From assembly GCA_025936045.1 (NCBI GenBank), contig JAICUB010000023.1:1-64000 (forward strand): a stretch of 64,000 nt of DNA, written 5' to 3'. Positions 26,399 through 34,584 of the stretch are shown piece by piece (position 1 is the first letter of the stretch; the number at the start of each line of letters is the position of its first letter). The notes beneath the pieces were generated by a model, which had not been told where the DNA came from, ran no database searches, and saw nothing but the letters and a program-made list of their open reading frames with translations. The position numbers were made by a program, and so were the translations under genes. This stretch comes from Polyangiaceae bacterium. GTDB lineage: Bacteria > Myxococcota_A > Polyangia > Polyangiales > Polyangiaceae.

Positions 26399-27342
26399 GC
26401 GACCCGAAACGCTGGATGGAAGAAGGGCCGCCCGAAGCGGTCGGACGGCTGCTCGAGGCGGCGAGCGCCGAACGCCCGCCCGAAGCTTCGCTGTCGCGCG
26501 CGCTCACGGCGCTCGGGCTCGGTGCGGGTGCGACGGGAGCGGCGACGACGGCAAGCGCCGCGACGACAGGCGCGACGACCGCCGTGGGGACGACGGTAGC
26601 GGGCGCTGCCGGCGTGGCTTCGGCTGGTAAGGCGACGAGCGTGGTCGTGGCGAGTGCGCTCGTGAAGTGGGGGCTCGTCGGAGGTGCGCTCGTCGCTGCA
26701 AGCGTGGCTGGGACCGCGGTGGTGAAGCGCGCGGCGCGGCACGACGAGACGGAGCGCGCTCAGGCGACACTGACCGCGCAGGCACCGATGACGCGCGGAC
26801 CAGCGACGAGCAGCGTGAATGGGCCGCTGAACGCTGCTCAAGCGTCGCCGAACACGGCCGAAGCGGCTCCGAGCACGCCCGAAGCGGCTCCGGATACGAC
26901 CGACGCATCGCCGGAGGGTGCGAAGAGCGCGAATCCGTCGCCGCTCGCCGCGCCGCTGGCTGCCAGTGCACCGAGCGCCGTTTTGCACCCCAGCGTTCGC
27001 ACGGCGCGCAAGGCGCTCGTGACGCCGGCTGCGCCAGCGAATGAAGCGGCTGCCCCCATGGACGCGGAGCGCTTGGCGGAAGAAGTCGCGCTCGTCGATC
27101 GAGCGCGCGGTGCGCTCGCACGCGGCGACGCGCGGGGGACGCTCGGCGCGCTCGACGATTACGACGCGCGCTTCACACCACGTAAGTTCGTGCCCGAAGC
27201 GCTGTATCTCCGCATGGAAGCGCTGCTCCGGCTGGGGCAGACGAGCGCGGCGCGCGCGGTCGCCGAGCGCCTCGCGACGAATTACCCCTCGAGCCCGAAC
27301 GCCGCGCGCGCGCGCCAGGTGCTCGGTGCGTCGATTCCATGA
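26395..27342 (+). CDS. membrane protein translationally coupled to the sigma factor (probable anti-sigma-type partner)
   Basis: A 315-residue protein whose ATG overlaps the sigma-factor stop (ATGA). The cytoplasmic N-terminus (about 1-45) is followed by an Ala/Thr/Gly-rich stretch and a hydrophobic segment near 82-102 (ALVKWGLVGGALVAASVAGTA). A long Ala/Pro/Ser periplasmic linker leads to a C-terminal helical repeat region (ALARGDARGTLGALDDY; EALYLRMEALLRLGQT) like tetratricopeptide repeats. No zinc-binding HxxxCxxC anti-sigma motif is seen. Its role is inferred from coupling and membrane topology. Confidence 0.75.
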   Translation: MSDPKRWMEEGPPEAVGRLLEAASAERPPEASLSRALTALGLGAGATGAATTASAATTGATTAVGTTVAGAAGVASAGKATSVVVASALVKWGLVGGALVAASVAGTAVVKRAARHDETERAQATLTAQAPMTRGPATSSVNGPLNAAQASPNTAEAAPSTPEAAPDTTDASPEGAKSANPSPLAAPLAASAPSAVLHPSVRTARKALVTPAAPANEAAAPMDAERLAEEVALVDRARGALARGDARGTLGALDDYDARFTPRKFVPEALYLRMEALLRLGQTSAARAVAERLATNYPSSPNAARARQVLGASIP

Positions 27343-27403
27343 TCCAGCTCGAGCTGCCTGGGGATAGGCGCGTCAAATGGGCTTTTTGAAACGGGAGGCG
27401 AGT

Positions 27404-28546
27404 ATGAGAGCTTTCGGTATTGCGGTGCCGTTTGGGGTGTTGGCCTTGGCGGCGGGCTGCAGCGGTAGCTTCACCGAAATCGGGCAGGGGGCGGGACAAG
27501 GTGGAATGGGCGCCGCCGGGCACGGCTCCGGCGGAAGCGCTGGGCTCGGCACGGGCGGCACCGGCGCGTCGGGCGGAAGCGGCGCCGGCGCGGGCAAAGG
27601 GGGCGGATCTGGCACCGGAGGTAGCGGCGCCAAAGGCGGCGGTTCGGGCATGGGCGGAGGTTCGGGCACCGGTGGTGGCTCCGGTACGGGTGGCGGCTCG
27701 CCCAGCGGTGGCTCGGGCATGGGCGGCGGCTCAGGCCTGGGTGGCGGTTCCGGCGCCGGCGGTGGCTCCGGGATGGGTGGCTACGAGCCTTGCGCCGACA
27801 AGGGCTGCGGACTCACCTGCACGCTTTGCGATCCGAATGACCCGGCGTGCGTCAACGACGACCTCGTGCGGCGTTGCGACGCGAACGGCTCCTGCAGCGC
27901 AGCCGAGACGATTTGCCCGAGCCCGGGGATGTGCACGACGTCGATGGATTGTCCCATCACGGGGGTGCTCACCGCCACGCCTTGTCCGGACGGGAGCACC
28001 GCGGCCACGCAATACGAATGCATCGACGGACAATGCTCGTACGTTTTCCCAGGCTGCCCCGGCGCTTGCCGGACGGACGCCGACTGTCCGGTGTCGGAGA
28101 TTGCCTGCAAGCTGTGTCCCGACGGCTCGAGCGCATGCCCGTATTCGAGTTGCGACAACGGCATGTGCACGGGCGGCATCCAGACGTGCCCTCCGAGCGA
28201 CTCGTGCCAAGGGCAATCCTGCGGAGACGCCTGCACGGCGCCGTGCACGGGCGGACCCGGCAATTGCGTTGCTCCGGCCGCGTACTGCGACGCGAACCTC
28301 ACGTGCCAGGTGGGTTCTCCCCCCGTCTGCCCCACGATGACCTGCTCGACCGATGACGACTGCGGCGCAGGACACGTCTGTGTCGATCAGATCGGCGGCC
28401 CGGCTCACTCGACGAACGGGTTCGAGTGCGCGGTGCGCGATCCCTGCGGATCCTCCGATCCGTGCGCGTGCATCCACGATGAGGGAACTTGCACGTGGAT
28501 GACCGGCACACCCGGCTATTGCCAGTGCGACAACGGCCTCCGCTGA
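27404..28546 (+). CDS. Gly-rich, Cys-rich surface lipoprotein
   Basis: A 380-residue protein. The ATG at 27404 follows GGGAGGCGAG and opens a lipoprotein signal (FGVLALAAGCSG, lipobox AAGC). Residues about 20-125 are a tandem Gly/Ser/Thr-rich linker of the type GGGSGTGGGSG. The remainder has many cysteines in short units (CPDGSTAATQYECIDGQCSY; CSTDDDCGAGHVC), like the Cys-rich lipoprotein at 8980-10236. It is likely anchored on the outer membrane with a disulfide-rich head on a flexible stalk. Function is unknown. Confidence 0.8.
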   Translation: MRAFGIAVPFGVLALAAGCSGSFTEIGQGAGQGGMGAAGHGSGGSAGLGTGGTGASGGSGAGAGKGGGSGTGGSGAKGGGSGMGGGSGTGGGSGTGGGSPSGGSGMGGGSGLGGGSGAGGGSGMGGYEPCADKGCGLTCTLCDPNDPACVNDDLVRRCDANGSCSAAETICPSPGMCTTSMDCPITGVLTATPCPDGSTAATQYECIDGQCSYVFPGCPGACRTDADCPVSEIACKLCPDGSSACPYSSCDNGMCTGGIQTCPPSDSCQGQSCGDACTAPCTGGPGNCVAPAAYCDANLTCQVGSPPVCPTMTCSTDDDCGAGHVCVDQIGGPAHSTNGFECAVRDPCGSSDPCACIHDEGTCTWMTGTPGYCQCDNGLR

Positions 28547-28564
28547 GCAAGGGGGCGTGCTTCT

Positions 28565-29767
28565 TCACGCGTCGTTGACGCTGGCGCGGAATGCCGTGCC
28601 GGCGCCGGCGACCGTGTAGGCGCCGCCGAGCGCTGGAACGAAGACCGAAGCGCCCGCCGGGAGAGTGACGCTTTCACCCGCGCGCCGGAACACGAGCTCA
28701 CCGCGCGTGACGACGACGATTTCGGGGCCCCTCACGGCGTCCACGACGAGCTCCCCGGTCGTGAGCTCGAGCCGCGAGAGCTCGAATTCCCGCGCGGGCG
28801 TGAGGTAGCGCACGATGGCTCCGCGCGCCTCCGTCGGGACGAGCCGCACCGGCTCGGCGTGGAAGTCGAGCACCTTGAGCAGCTCGGCCGCGTCGACGTG
28901 CTTCGGCGTGAGGCCGCCGCGCAGCACGTTGTCGGAGCTAGCCATGATTTCGACGCCGGTGCCCTCGAGGTACGCGTGAAGATTGCCCGCGGGCAGGTAC
29001 ACCGCTTCGCCCGGGTCGAGCACGACGAGGTTCAGCGCGAGCGCGAGCACGATGCCGGCGTCGCCGGGATAGAGCTCGCCGATGCGCACGCCCCAGGCGA
29101 GCTCCGCGTCGAAGTCGGAGCCGGACTCGCGCCGAGCACGGCAGGCGGCGAGCGTCGTTTCCGCGAGCTCACGCCGGGCTTCCGCGGGCGAACCCGTGAC
29201 GAGCTCGAAGAGGGCGTGGAGCGCGAGGGCGGCCGGCTCGTGACGGAGCGCACGGATCGTGTCCGCGAGATCCGGCACCCCGAGCGCGGCGAAGAGGTGC
29301 GCCGTGTCCCGCGCGGGCCGGAAGCCGACGAGGGCGGAAAAAGGCGTGAGCGCGCAGAGGAGCTCGGGCTTGTGGTGCGGATCCTTGTAGCTGCGCGTGG
29401 GCGACGCGAGCGGCACGTCCGCCGCTTCTTCGCGTTCGTAGCCGGCTCGCGCTTGCGCCTCGCTCGGATGCGCTTGCAGCGAGAGCGGCTCGGCCGCCGC
29501 GAGGAGCTTCATCAAGAACGGCAGCTTGCCGTAGGTCCGTGCGACTCGTTCGCCGAGCATGGTCTCCGGGGCGCCGGCGATGAGCTCGAGCAGCGTCGGA
29601 CCGTGCGCGTGCTCGGCGCGCGAGCAAGCGAGCGGATGCGCGCCCATCCAGAGCTCCGCTTCCGGCGTTGCGCTCGGCGTGGGTGCGCCGCGGAGCGCGG
29701 CGAGGGCATGGCGCGAGCCCCACGCGTAATTTTGAATCCGATTGTCGAGCAGGAAGAGCGCGGTCAC
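28565..29767 (-). CDS. manA: Mannose-6-phosphate isomerase, class I
   Basis: A 400-residue cytoplasmic Zn enzyme interconverting mannose-6-phosphate and fructose-6-phosphate. Family motifs occur in order: YAWGSRHALA near the N-terminus, the zinc-ligand segment LSLQAHPS, KPELLCALTPF, and the catalytic-site GNLHAYLEGTGVEIMA with SDNVLRGGLTPKH. The length is typical. The GTG start overlaps the stop of the upstream lipoprotein gene (GTGA), so the two are probably co-transcribed. It would feed mannose into central metabolism or supply GDP-mannose precursors for envelope polysaccharide. Confidence 0.95.
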   Translation of the reverse strand: MTALFLLDNRIQNYAWGSRHALAALRGAPTPSATPEAELWMGAHPLACSRAEHAHGPTLLELIAGAPETMLGERVARTYGKLPFLMKLLAAAEPLSLQAHPSEAQARAGYEREEAADVPLASPTRSYKDPHHKPELLCALTPFSALVGFRPARDTAHLFAALGVPDLADTIRALRHEPAALALHALFELVTGSPAEARRELAETTLAACRARRESGSDFDAELAWGVRIGELYPGDAGIVLALALNLVVLDPGEAVYLPAGNLHAYLEGTGVEIMASSDNVLRGGLTPKHVDAAELLKVLDFHAEPVRLVPTEARGAIVRYLTPAREFELSRLELTTGELVVDAVRGPEIVVVTRGELVFRRAGESVTLPAGASVFVPALGGAYTVAGAGTAFRASVNDA

Positions 29768-30777
29768 GGCGTGGCCTTCTCCGCTTCGCTAGCGGTTTTC
29801 GGCGGAAAAATCAGCACGAAAGAGCGCGGGCCCGTGGCGTAAAGGAGGGTGTCCTTGCTCGCTCGTTCGCGATTGTAATGGGAAAACCAGGGGAGCTCCG
29901 TCCACGGCGCTTCGTCGCGGATGAGCTCCGGTACGATGAGATCGACCTCGACGTAGCTCCCGCGCGCGTGTTCGGCGACGGCGGGTCCGAAGCTCCAGGG
30001 GGCGTGCGCGGGCGTCGGCGCGAGGTCGTTGTGGACGAGGCCGCCGTAAATCAAAATCCCGTGTGCGGCTGGCTCGTGATCGAGAAAGTCGAAGACCTCG
30101 CGCTCGGTCACGCCCGCGATGAGGCGGAGCAACGCGTCTATGTCGCTCTTCGCCGCGAGCACGCTCTTCAGCTCCTCACACGTGGGGACGAGCGGCTCGA
30201 CCTTCATGCCGAGCTTCTTCGCGTCGAAGCCGAGCGCCAGAAATTCGCTCTGGTTCGTGGCGCGCTGCGGCTCCGTGATCGGCTTCGCTCGCTCGGCGAC
30301 GGCCTGCTCCTCGTGCGCTTCGCAACGCCGAGCCGGCGCGAGGAGCTCGAGCACCATGCCGGTGACGCGCGGGGCGAGCGCGGGCAGGAGCTCGCGCGCG
30401 AAGCGGCCCGTCGCGGAGTCCACGCCCGGGACCGCTTTTTGGGCGTGCGCCTCGCCCACGGCCACGACGCGCGGTGAGCCGGCGAGCGCGTGCTCGAACG
30501 CCAGACGCGGCGTCGCGAACGCGAGACAATCGAGGTCCCCGCAGGGGCGACCAGGCGGCGCCGTGGCGCTCAGTGCGGCGTTCGGCGCGGCGCTCAGTAG
30601 CGGATTCGGCCGGCTCGCGCTGCTCGCCGCGTCGGCGCTCATTGCCGGGGGCGCTCGCGACGCTTGCCCGTGTCCGGGGACGGACGGTGCTCGGGGACCG
30701 GCGCACGCTGTGACCGTCCACTCGATGACGGCCGCGAGCATCGCGACTTCGAGCCTCCGCTCAGCCAAGGCACGCAT
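29764..30777 (-). CDS. lipoprotein with Tiki/ChaN-like domain
   Basis: A 337-residue protein. The N-terminus has a hydrophobic stretch with a possible lipobox (EWTVTACAG). A Ser/Ala/Pro linker follows to about 75. The core starts with PRVVAVGEAHAQKAVPGV, with the GE..H segment characteristic of ChaN/Tiki-superfamily heme-binding or metalloprotease-like proteins, then GMVLELLAP. A C-terminal part has GILIYGGLVHNDLAP. The family assignment is by motif only and uncertain. It overlaps manA downstream and diverges from alkB with 48 bp between the starts. Confidence 0.65.
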   Translation of the reverse strand: MRALAERRLEVAMLAAVIEWTVTACAGPRAPSVPGHGQASRAPPAMSADAASSASRPNPLLSAAPNAALSATAPPGRPCGDLDCLAFATPRLAFEHALAGSPRVVAVGEAHAQKAVPGVDSATGRFARELLPALAPRVTGMVLELLAPARRCEAHEEQAVAERAKPITEPQRATNQSEFLALGFDAKKLGMKVEPLVPTCEELKSVLAAKSDIDALLRLIAGVTEREVFDFLDHEPAAHGILIYGGLVHNDLAPTPAHAPWSFGPAVAEHARGSYVEVDLIVPELIRDEAPWTELPWFSHYNRERASKDTLLYATGPRSFVLIFPPKTASEAEKATP

Positions 30778-30825
30778 ACGCTACCATGACGGCCGGTTCG
30801 ACTCGGGGGCGCAGTTTGCCTTGGC

Positions 30826-31737
30826 GTGAAGGCTGTGCTTTTGACCGCTTCGATGACGAGCAAAGCCGCTCCGCGGCGGCCGGCGTGGCCGCGCCTGTCC
30901 CGACCTCGCTCGGGCGTGGACGCACGCGGTCATCTCCTCGTCGCCCACTACCTCGACGCGCGCGCCCGCGCGAAGATCCTCGCGTACCTCGAAGGGCTCA
31001 GGCCGATCTGGGAGTATCGATTTCCGCTCGATCGCCCGCCGCCTCGCGGTGAGGCGCAGCGCCGCTTGCTCCGCCCGGTGTACTGGCTCGGCAATTGGCA
31101 ATTCGCCTGTCTCGACTATTACCGTCCGCCCAAGGGCGTGCACGAGCGCTGCGTCGCCGCCGAGCCGTTCCCGCGCGTGCTCGCCGAGATCGTGCGCGAC
31201 GTCGAAGCGCGCGCTCGCCGTGCCTTTCCGCGCGACTACGTGCCGCGCGGCTGGCACCTCAATACGTGCCTCGTGAATTTTTACGGCGACCGGCTCGAGG
31301 ACGGCCGCTGGATCGATTCCGCGCGCGTGGGCGAGCACCGCGATTTCGAGCCGGGCCCCGTGGCGTCGCTATCGCTCGGCGAGCGCGCTCTCTTTCAGTT
31401 CGTGCCGCGCCGGGGCGCGGGCGAGAAGGCCGAGCCGGCGCTCACACAATGGCTCGACGACGGCGCGCTCCAGCTCTTCGGCGGCCCGCTCTACAAGGAT
31501 CGCCTGCTCCACCGCGTGCAGCGCGTCGACGAGCGAGCGGGCGCGCGCTTACCGCCGGAAATCGAGGGGTTTCGCACGCGCCGCGTGAACTTCACCTTCC
31601 GCTACGTGCCGGACGAACACGTGGTTCCCTTCGAGCGGCTCTCGGAGCGGGCGCGCGAAGACGTGCGGGGTTACGTCGCCGAGCTCGCGCAAAGCTCGCC
31701 GTTTTTCGCGCGGGCGCTCGAGCTGGCGAAGCCGTAA
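30826..31737 (+). CDS. AlkB-like Fe(II)/2-oxoglutarate dioxygenase
   Basis: A 303-residue protein with a GTG start (an ATG ten codons in is an alternative). The AlkB metal triad is visible: H171 and D173 in GEHRDFEPG, and H229 in KDRLLHRVQ. SLSLGERALFQF matches the adjacent strand. RVNFTFR (253-259) matches the RxNxTxR 2-oxoglutarate-binding motif. Proteins of this type oxidatively remove alkyl groups from DNA or RNA bases, and some act on other substrates. No ada gene lies nearby. The N-terminal 30 residues are basic and variable. Confidence 0.87.
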   Translation: MKAVLLTASMTSKAAPRRPAWPRLSRPRSGVDARGHLLVAHYLDARARAKILAYLEGLRPIWEYRFPLDRPPPRGEAQRRLLRPVYWLGNWQFACLDYYRPPKGVHERCVAAEPFPRVLAEIVRDVEARARRAFPRDYVPRGWHLNTCLVNFYGDRLEDGRWIDSARVGEHRDFEPGPVASLSLGERALFQFVPRRGAGEKAEPALTQWLDDGALQLFGGPLYKDRLLHRVQRVDERAGARLPPEIEGFRTRRVNFTFRYVPDEHVVPFERLSERAREDVRGYVAELAQSSPFFARALELAKP

Positions 31738-31831
31738 CCGCGCAGGCGCGGCGGCTGGAACGGCGCGACACGGTGGCCTCCGACCGCGTGAACCTGGGCC
31801 CGCCGCAAAATCAAAAGAACGAACCGAGCGC

Positions 31832-32677
31832 TCACGGACGATCGGCCCCGCGCGGCTCGACCTCGCGCACCTGCCCGGCAATGACGTAGCCGTCGGTCGT
31901 GCCCCACTCGACGCGATCGAGCCCGCCGCGCCGCTCGAGCACGTAAATTTCCGCGCCCTCCGGCACGACGTTGCTCTCACCGCTCGCGGGCGTGGCGAGG
32001 GGGCGGCCAGCGTCGTCGAGCAGGCGCGCTTCGGGCACCACGACGACGGCCAGCGTCGAGGTGCGCCGGAAATGGCGCGCCTCGAGCGCGAGCCCGCCGC
32101 CGACGCACAGGAGGAGCGCGCCGATGCCGGCGGCGAGCGCGCCCGGCACCTCCGCGGTCGTGCGCTTGACGAAGAGCCTGAGCGCGAGGCCCCACGCGAG
32201 GCTCGCCGAACCGAGCGCTCCGAGCACGCCCCAGGCCTGTTCCGGCAAGAGGCCGACGAGGGCGCGGGAGAGCCGCGGGCGTGCCACGAGGGGCGAGCCG
32301 CCCGTGCGCGCGCGGCGGCGCCCAATCTCCGAGCGCACGGCGTCGAGAGCGCTTTCGGCCTCTCGATCGTCAGGGCGCAGAGCGAGCGTTTCAGCGAGGG
32401 CGGCGGCGGCACGGCCGAGATCGCCCGGTTGTTTTTGCGGCGAGCGCGCGCGTCCGATGTAGGCGGCGGCGCGATCGAAGCTCGCGTCGGGATGCGTGAA
32501 GCCGCGATCGGCCAAGAGCTCGAAGTGATCGATGGCGTCACCGTAGGCGCCGCGCTCGAGGGCCGTGACCGCGGCGTCGAACTCCTCCTTCGGCGTTTCG
32601 GCGGACGCCGAACCCACGAACGTACCCCCGACGACGAGCGCCGAAAGCACCGCGCAGAACCAACCGAAGCCGCGCAC
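31832..32677 (-). CDS. BatE-like TPR/SH3 membrane protein
   Basis: 281 residues from the GTG at 32677, two bases after the BatD stop with GGAG upstream. The frame can be read further upstream only inside batD. A signal peptide (WFCAVLSALVVGGTFVGSASA) is followed by TPR-like helices (EEFDAAVTALERGAYGDAID), two membrane segments near 130-200 (GLALRLFVKRT; GIGALLLCVGGGLAL), and a C-terminal SH3-like domain (VVPEGAEIYVLERRGGLDRV, TDGYVIAGQV). TPR protein BatE is a known member of Bat operons. The SH3 tail suggests binding to cell-wall material. Confidence 0.82.
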   Translation of the reverse strand: MRGFGWFCAVLSALVVGGTFVGSASAETPKEEFDAAVTALERGAYGDAIDHFELLADRGFTHPDASFDRAAAYIGRARSPQKQPGDLGRAAAALAETLALRPDDREAESALDAVRSEIGRRRARTGGSPLVARPRLSRALVGLLPEQAWGVLGALGSASLAWGLALRLFVKRTTAEVPGALAAGIGALLLCVGGGLALEARHFRRTSTLAVVVVPEARLLDDAGRPLATPASGESNVVPEGAEIYVLERRGGLDRVEWGTTDGYVIAGQVREVEPRGADRP

Positions 32678-32679
32678 GC

Positions 32680-34584
32680 TCAGGAACTCCGGCGCTTTCG
32701 CGACAGCTCGCCGAGCAGGCCACGCGCCTGCGAAACGAGCTCCTTCGGCTGGAGCTCCCCGGATTTTCCGGTGAAGCGCGCCGACTCGCACGCGTCGAGC
32801 AGCTCGAGCGCACGCGTGAGCGTCGCCGTTTCGACGCCGGCGCCGGCGAGCGCCGCCCGCAGATCGTCCTTGAGCAACGCGCGAGGGCGAATGCCCGTGC
32901 CCGCTTCGATCGCGAGGAAGAGCGCGCGTTCGACGGCGGCGGCCGTCTTCGCGATCTCGGAGCTCCGCGCCGCCGTTTCAGCCGCTTTCAGCGAATCCTG
33001 AGCGAGCCTGAGCGGGCTCGAGCGCGACGCGCTGCGCGAACGGCGCAGCCGCCCGCCGAGCTCGGCGCCGATGCCGCTCAGCGCCACGGCGAGCGGCGCG
33101 CCGAGTAGCAGGTACCAGAAGCGCAACGCGTCCGTGAACGGCGCCTTCGCGCTGGCGTACGAAGCGAGCGTATGGCGCGGTTTGAGCGCCAGCGGATCGC
33201 CGAAGTCGGCGTTGGCGCTGGCCGCGGCGCTCGCCGTCGCGCTCGGAGCGGCCTTGGGGTTCGGCGCGACGTCGATCTTCCCGAGCGGCGCGCGGGCCGT
33301 CGCGTAGGCGCGCTTGCGCGGATCCCAATACGGAAGCGTGAGCTCGCCGAGATCCACCGTGCCTGCGTCGTGCATTTTCACGATGTACGTGAACGCGCGG
33401 AAGCCCCGGACGGTGCCGTGCTCGTTGTTCACCTCGTCCACGTGCGTCGGGTCGAGCCATTCGACGCCGCGCTGTTCCGGCACGTGGAGCGCCGTCGGGA
33501 TGCTGCCCGTGCCGGCGAGCTTCGCCACGACGCTCACCGCGTCACCGGCGACGACCTTGCGCGGATCGACCGCCACGCTGAGCTCGAGCGTCCCCACGTC
33601 TCCGATGCGATAGCCCGCGGGCCTGCCGTCGAGCGGCGGCTCCGTCACGTCGAGCGTGATGGGCGCGGTCGAGCGCGTCGTCGGGGGATTGGCTCGATAA
33701 GCCCCGCCGTCGAACGTGAGCCCGAAGCTGCCGATCGTCAGGCGGCCGGCGTGCAGTGGAAACAGACAGATCTCGCGGATTTTTCCGGCGATCCACAGTG
33801 TGTCGCCGATGGGAACGCGCACGGCGTTTTCCGCGATCGAGTCGTCTTGCCCCGTGTAGTCGAGGAAGTCGGGGTGCGTCGGCTCCACGGCGTTCACGGG
33901 ACGGAAGATGCCGCGCGCTCCGTACGCGTAAAACCGCACGGTCACTTGCTCGCCGACGACGGGGTGCTTCGGCGTGACCGTCGCTCGCACGAACGCCAGC
34001 GGATCGGGCGCGTGGTCGACTTTGAATTCGTCGGGGACGGGCGGGAGCTGCTCGGGCTCTTGCTGCACGTCGTTCGGTCCGAACAGGCCTTGCGGAAAGG
34101 GCGATCCGCCCCCGAACGGATCGAAGAAGCGAAATGGGTCGAACGGCTGTCCGCCGCCGGGCGGCGTGCGCGGCAACGTTCCCGCCGGGACCACCTCGAG
34201 CATCTCGACCCGGCTCTGGAAATGTTGGCCGCCGAAATCGACCGTGGCCGGGCCGATGCGAAACGTACCGGGCTTGAGCGCCTGGATGCTCCAGGTCGCC
34301 GAAATGCCGGTCTGCCGCTGCATGCGCCCGTTGTTGATGCTCACCTGCGTGCGGCTGCCGATGCTGGGCCCGCGGATGCTCAAGCCGGGGACGGGCGGCA
34401 AATGCGGGTTCTGAGGGGGCTCGTCCGTCGAGCTCGTCGCCGTGATCTCGAACTGTATGCTGTCGCCGAGCTCGACTTTGTGGGCGCCGATCTGCGTGTC
34501 GAGCGACACCTGCGCGCGCGCGCCGCTCGCGAAGCAAAGCGCTACGAGGGCGCAGGCGAGGCCGAGCAGCGCACGCGGGCTCAT
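32680..34584 (-). CDS. batD: BatD family protein
   Basis: A 634-residue protein. A signal peptide ends near FASGARAQVSL. Residues about 30-450 are beta-sandwich repeats typical of BatD, with conserved EITATSSTDEPPQNPHLPP and the Pro/Gly-rich PFDPFRFFDPFGGGSP segment. A membrane span lies near 498-515 (FWYLLLGAPLAVALSGI), with a helical cytoplasmic tail. BatD is the periplasmic oxygen-tolerance subunit associated with BatA/BatB VWA proteins in Bacteroides and spirochaetes. The ATG overlaps the preceding gene's stop as ATGA. Confidence 0.9.
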   Translation of the reverse strand: MSPRALLGLACALVALCFASGARAQVSLDTQIGAHKVELGDSIQFEITATSSTDEPPQNPHLPPVPGLSIRGPSIGSRTQVSINNGRMQRQTGISATWSIQALKPGTFRIGPATVDFGGQHFQSRVEMLEVVPAGTLPRTPPGGGQPFDPFRFFDPFGGGSPFPQGLFGPNDVQQEPEQLPPVPDEFKVDHAPDPLAFVRATVTPKHPVVGEQVTVRFYAYGARGIFRPVNAVEPTHPDFLDYTGQDDSIAENAVRVPIGDTLWIAGKIREICLFPLHAGRLTIGSFGLTFDGGAYRANPPTTRSTAPITLDVTEPPLDGRPAGYRIGDVGTLELSVAVDPRKVVAGDAVSVVAKLAGTGSIPTALHVPEQRGVEWLDPTHVDEVNNEHGTVRGFRAFTYIVKMHDAGTVDLGELTLPYWDPRKRAYATARAPLGKIDVAPNPKAAPSATASAAASANADFGDPLALKPRHTLASYASAKAPFTDALRFWYLLLGAPLAVALSGIGAELGGRLRRSRSASRSSPLRLAQDSLKAAETAARSSEIAKTAAAVERALFLAIEAGTGIRPRALLKDDLRAALAGAGVETATLTRALELLDACESARFTGKSGELQPKELVSQARGLLGELSRKRRSS

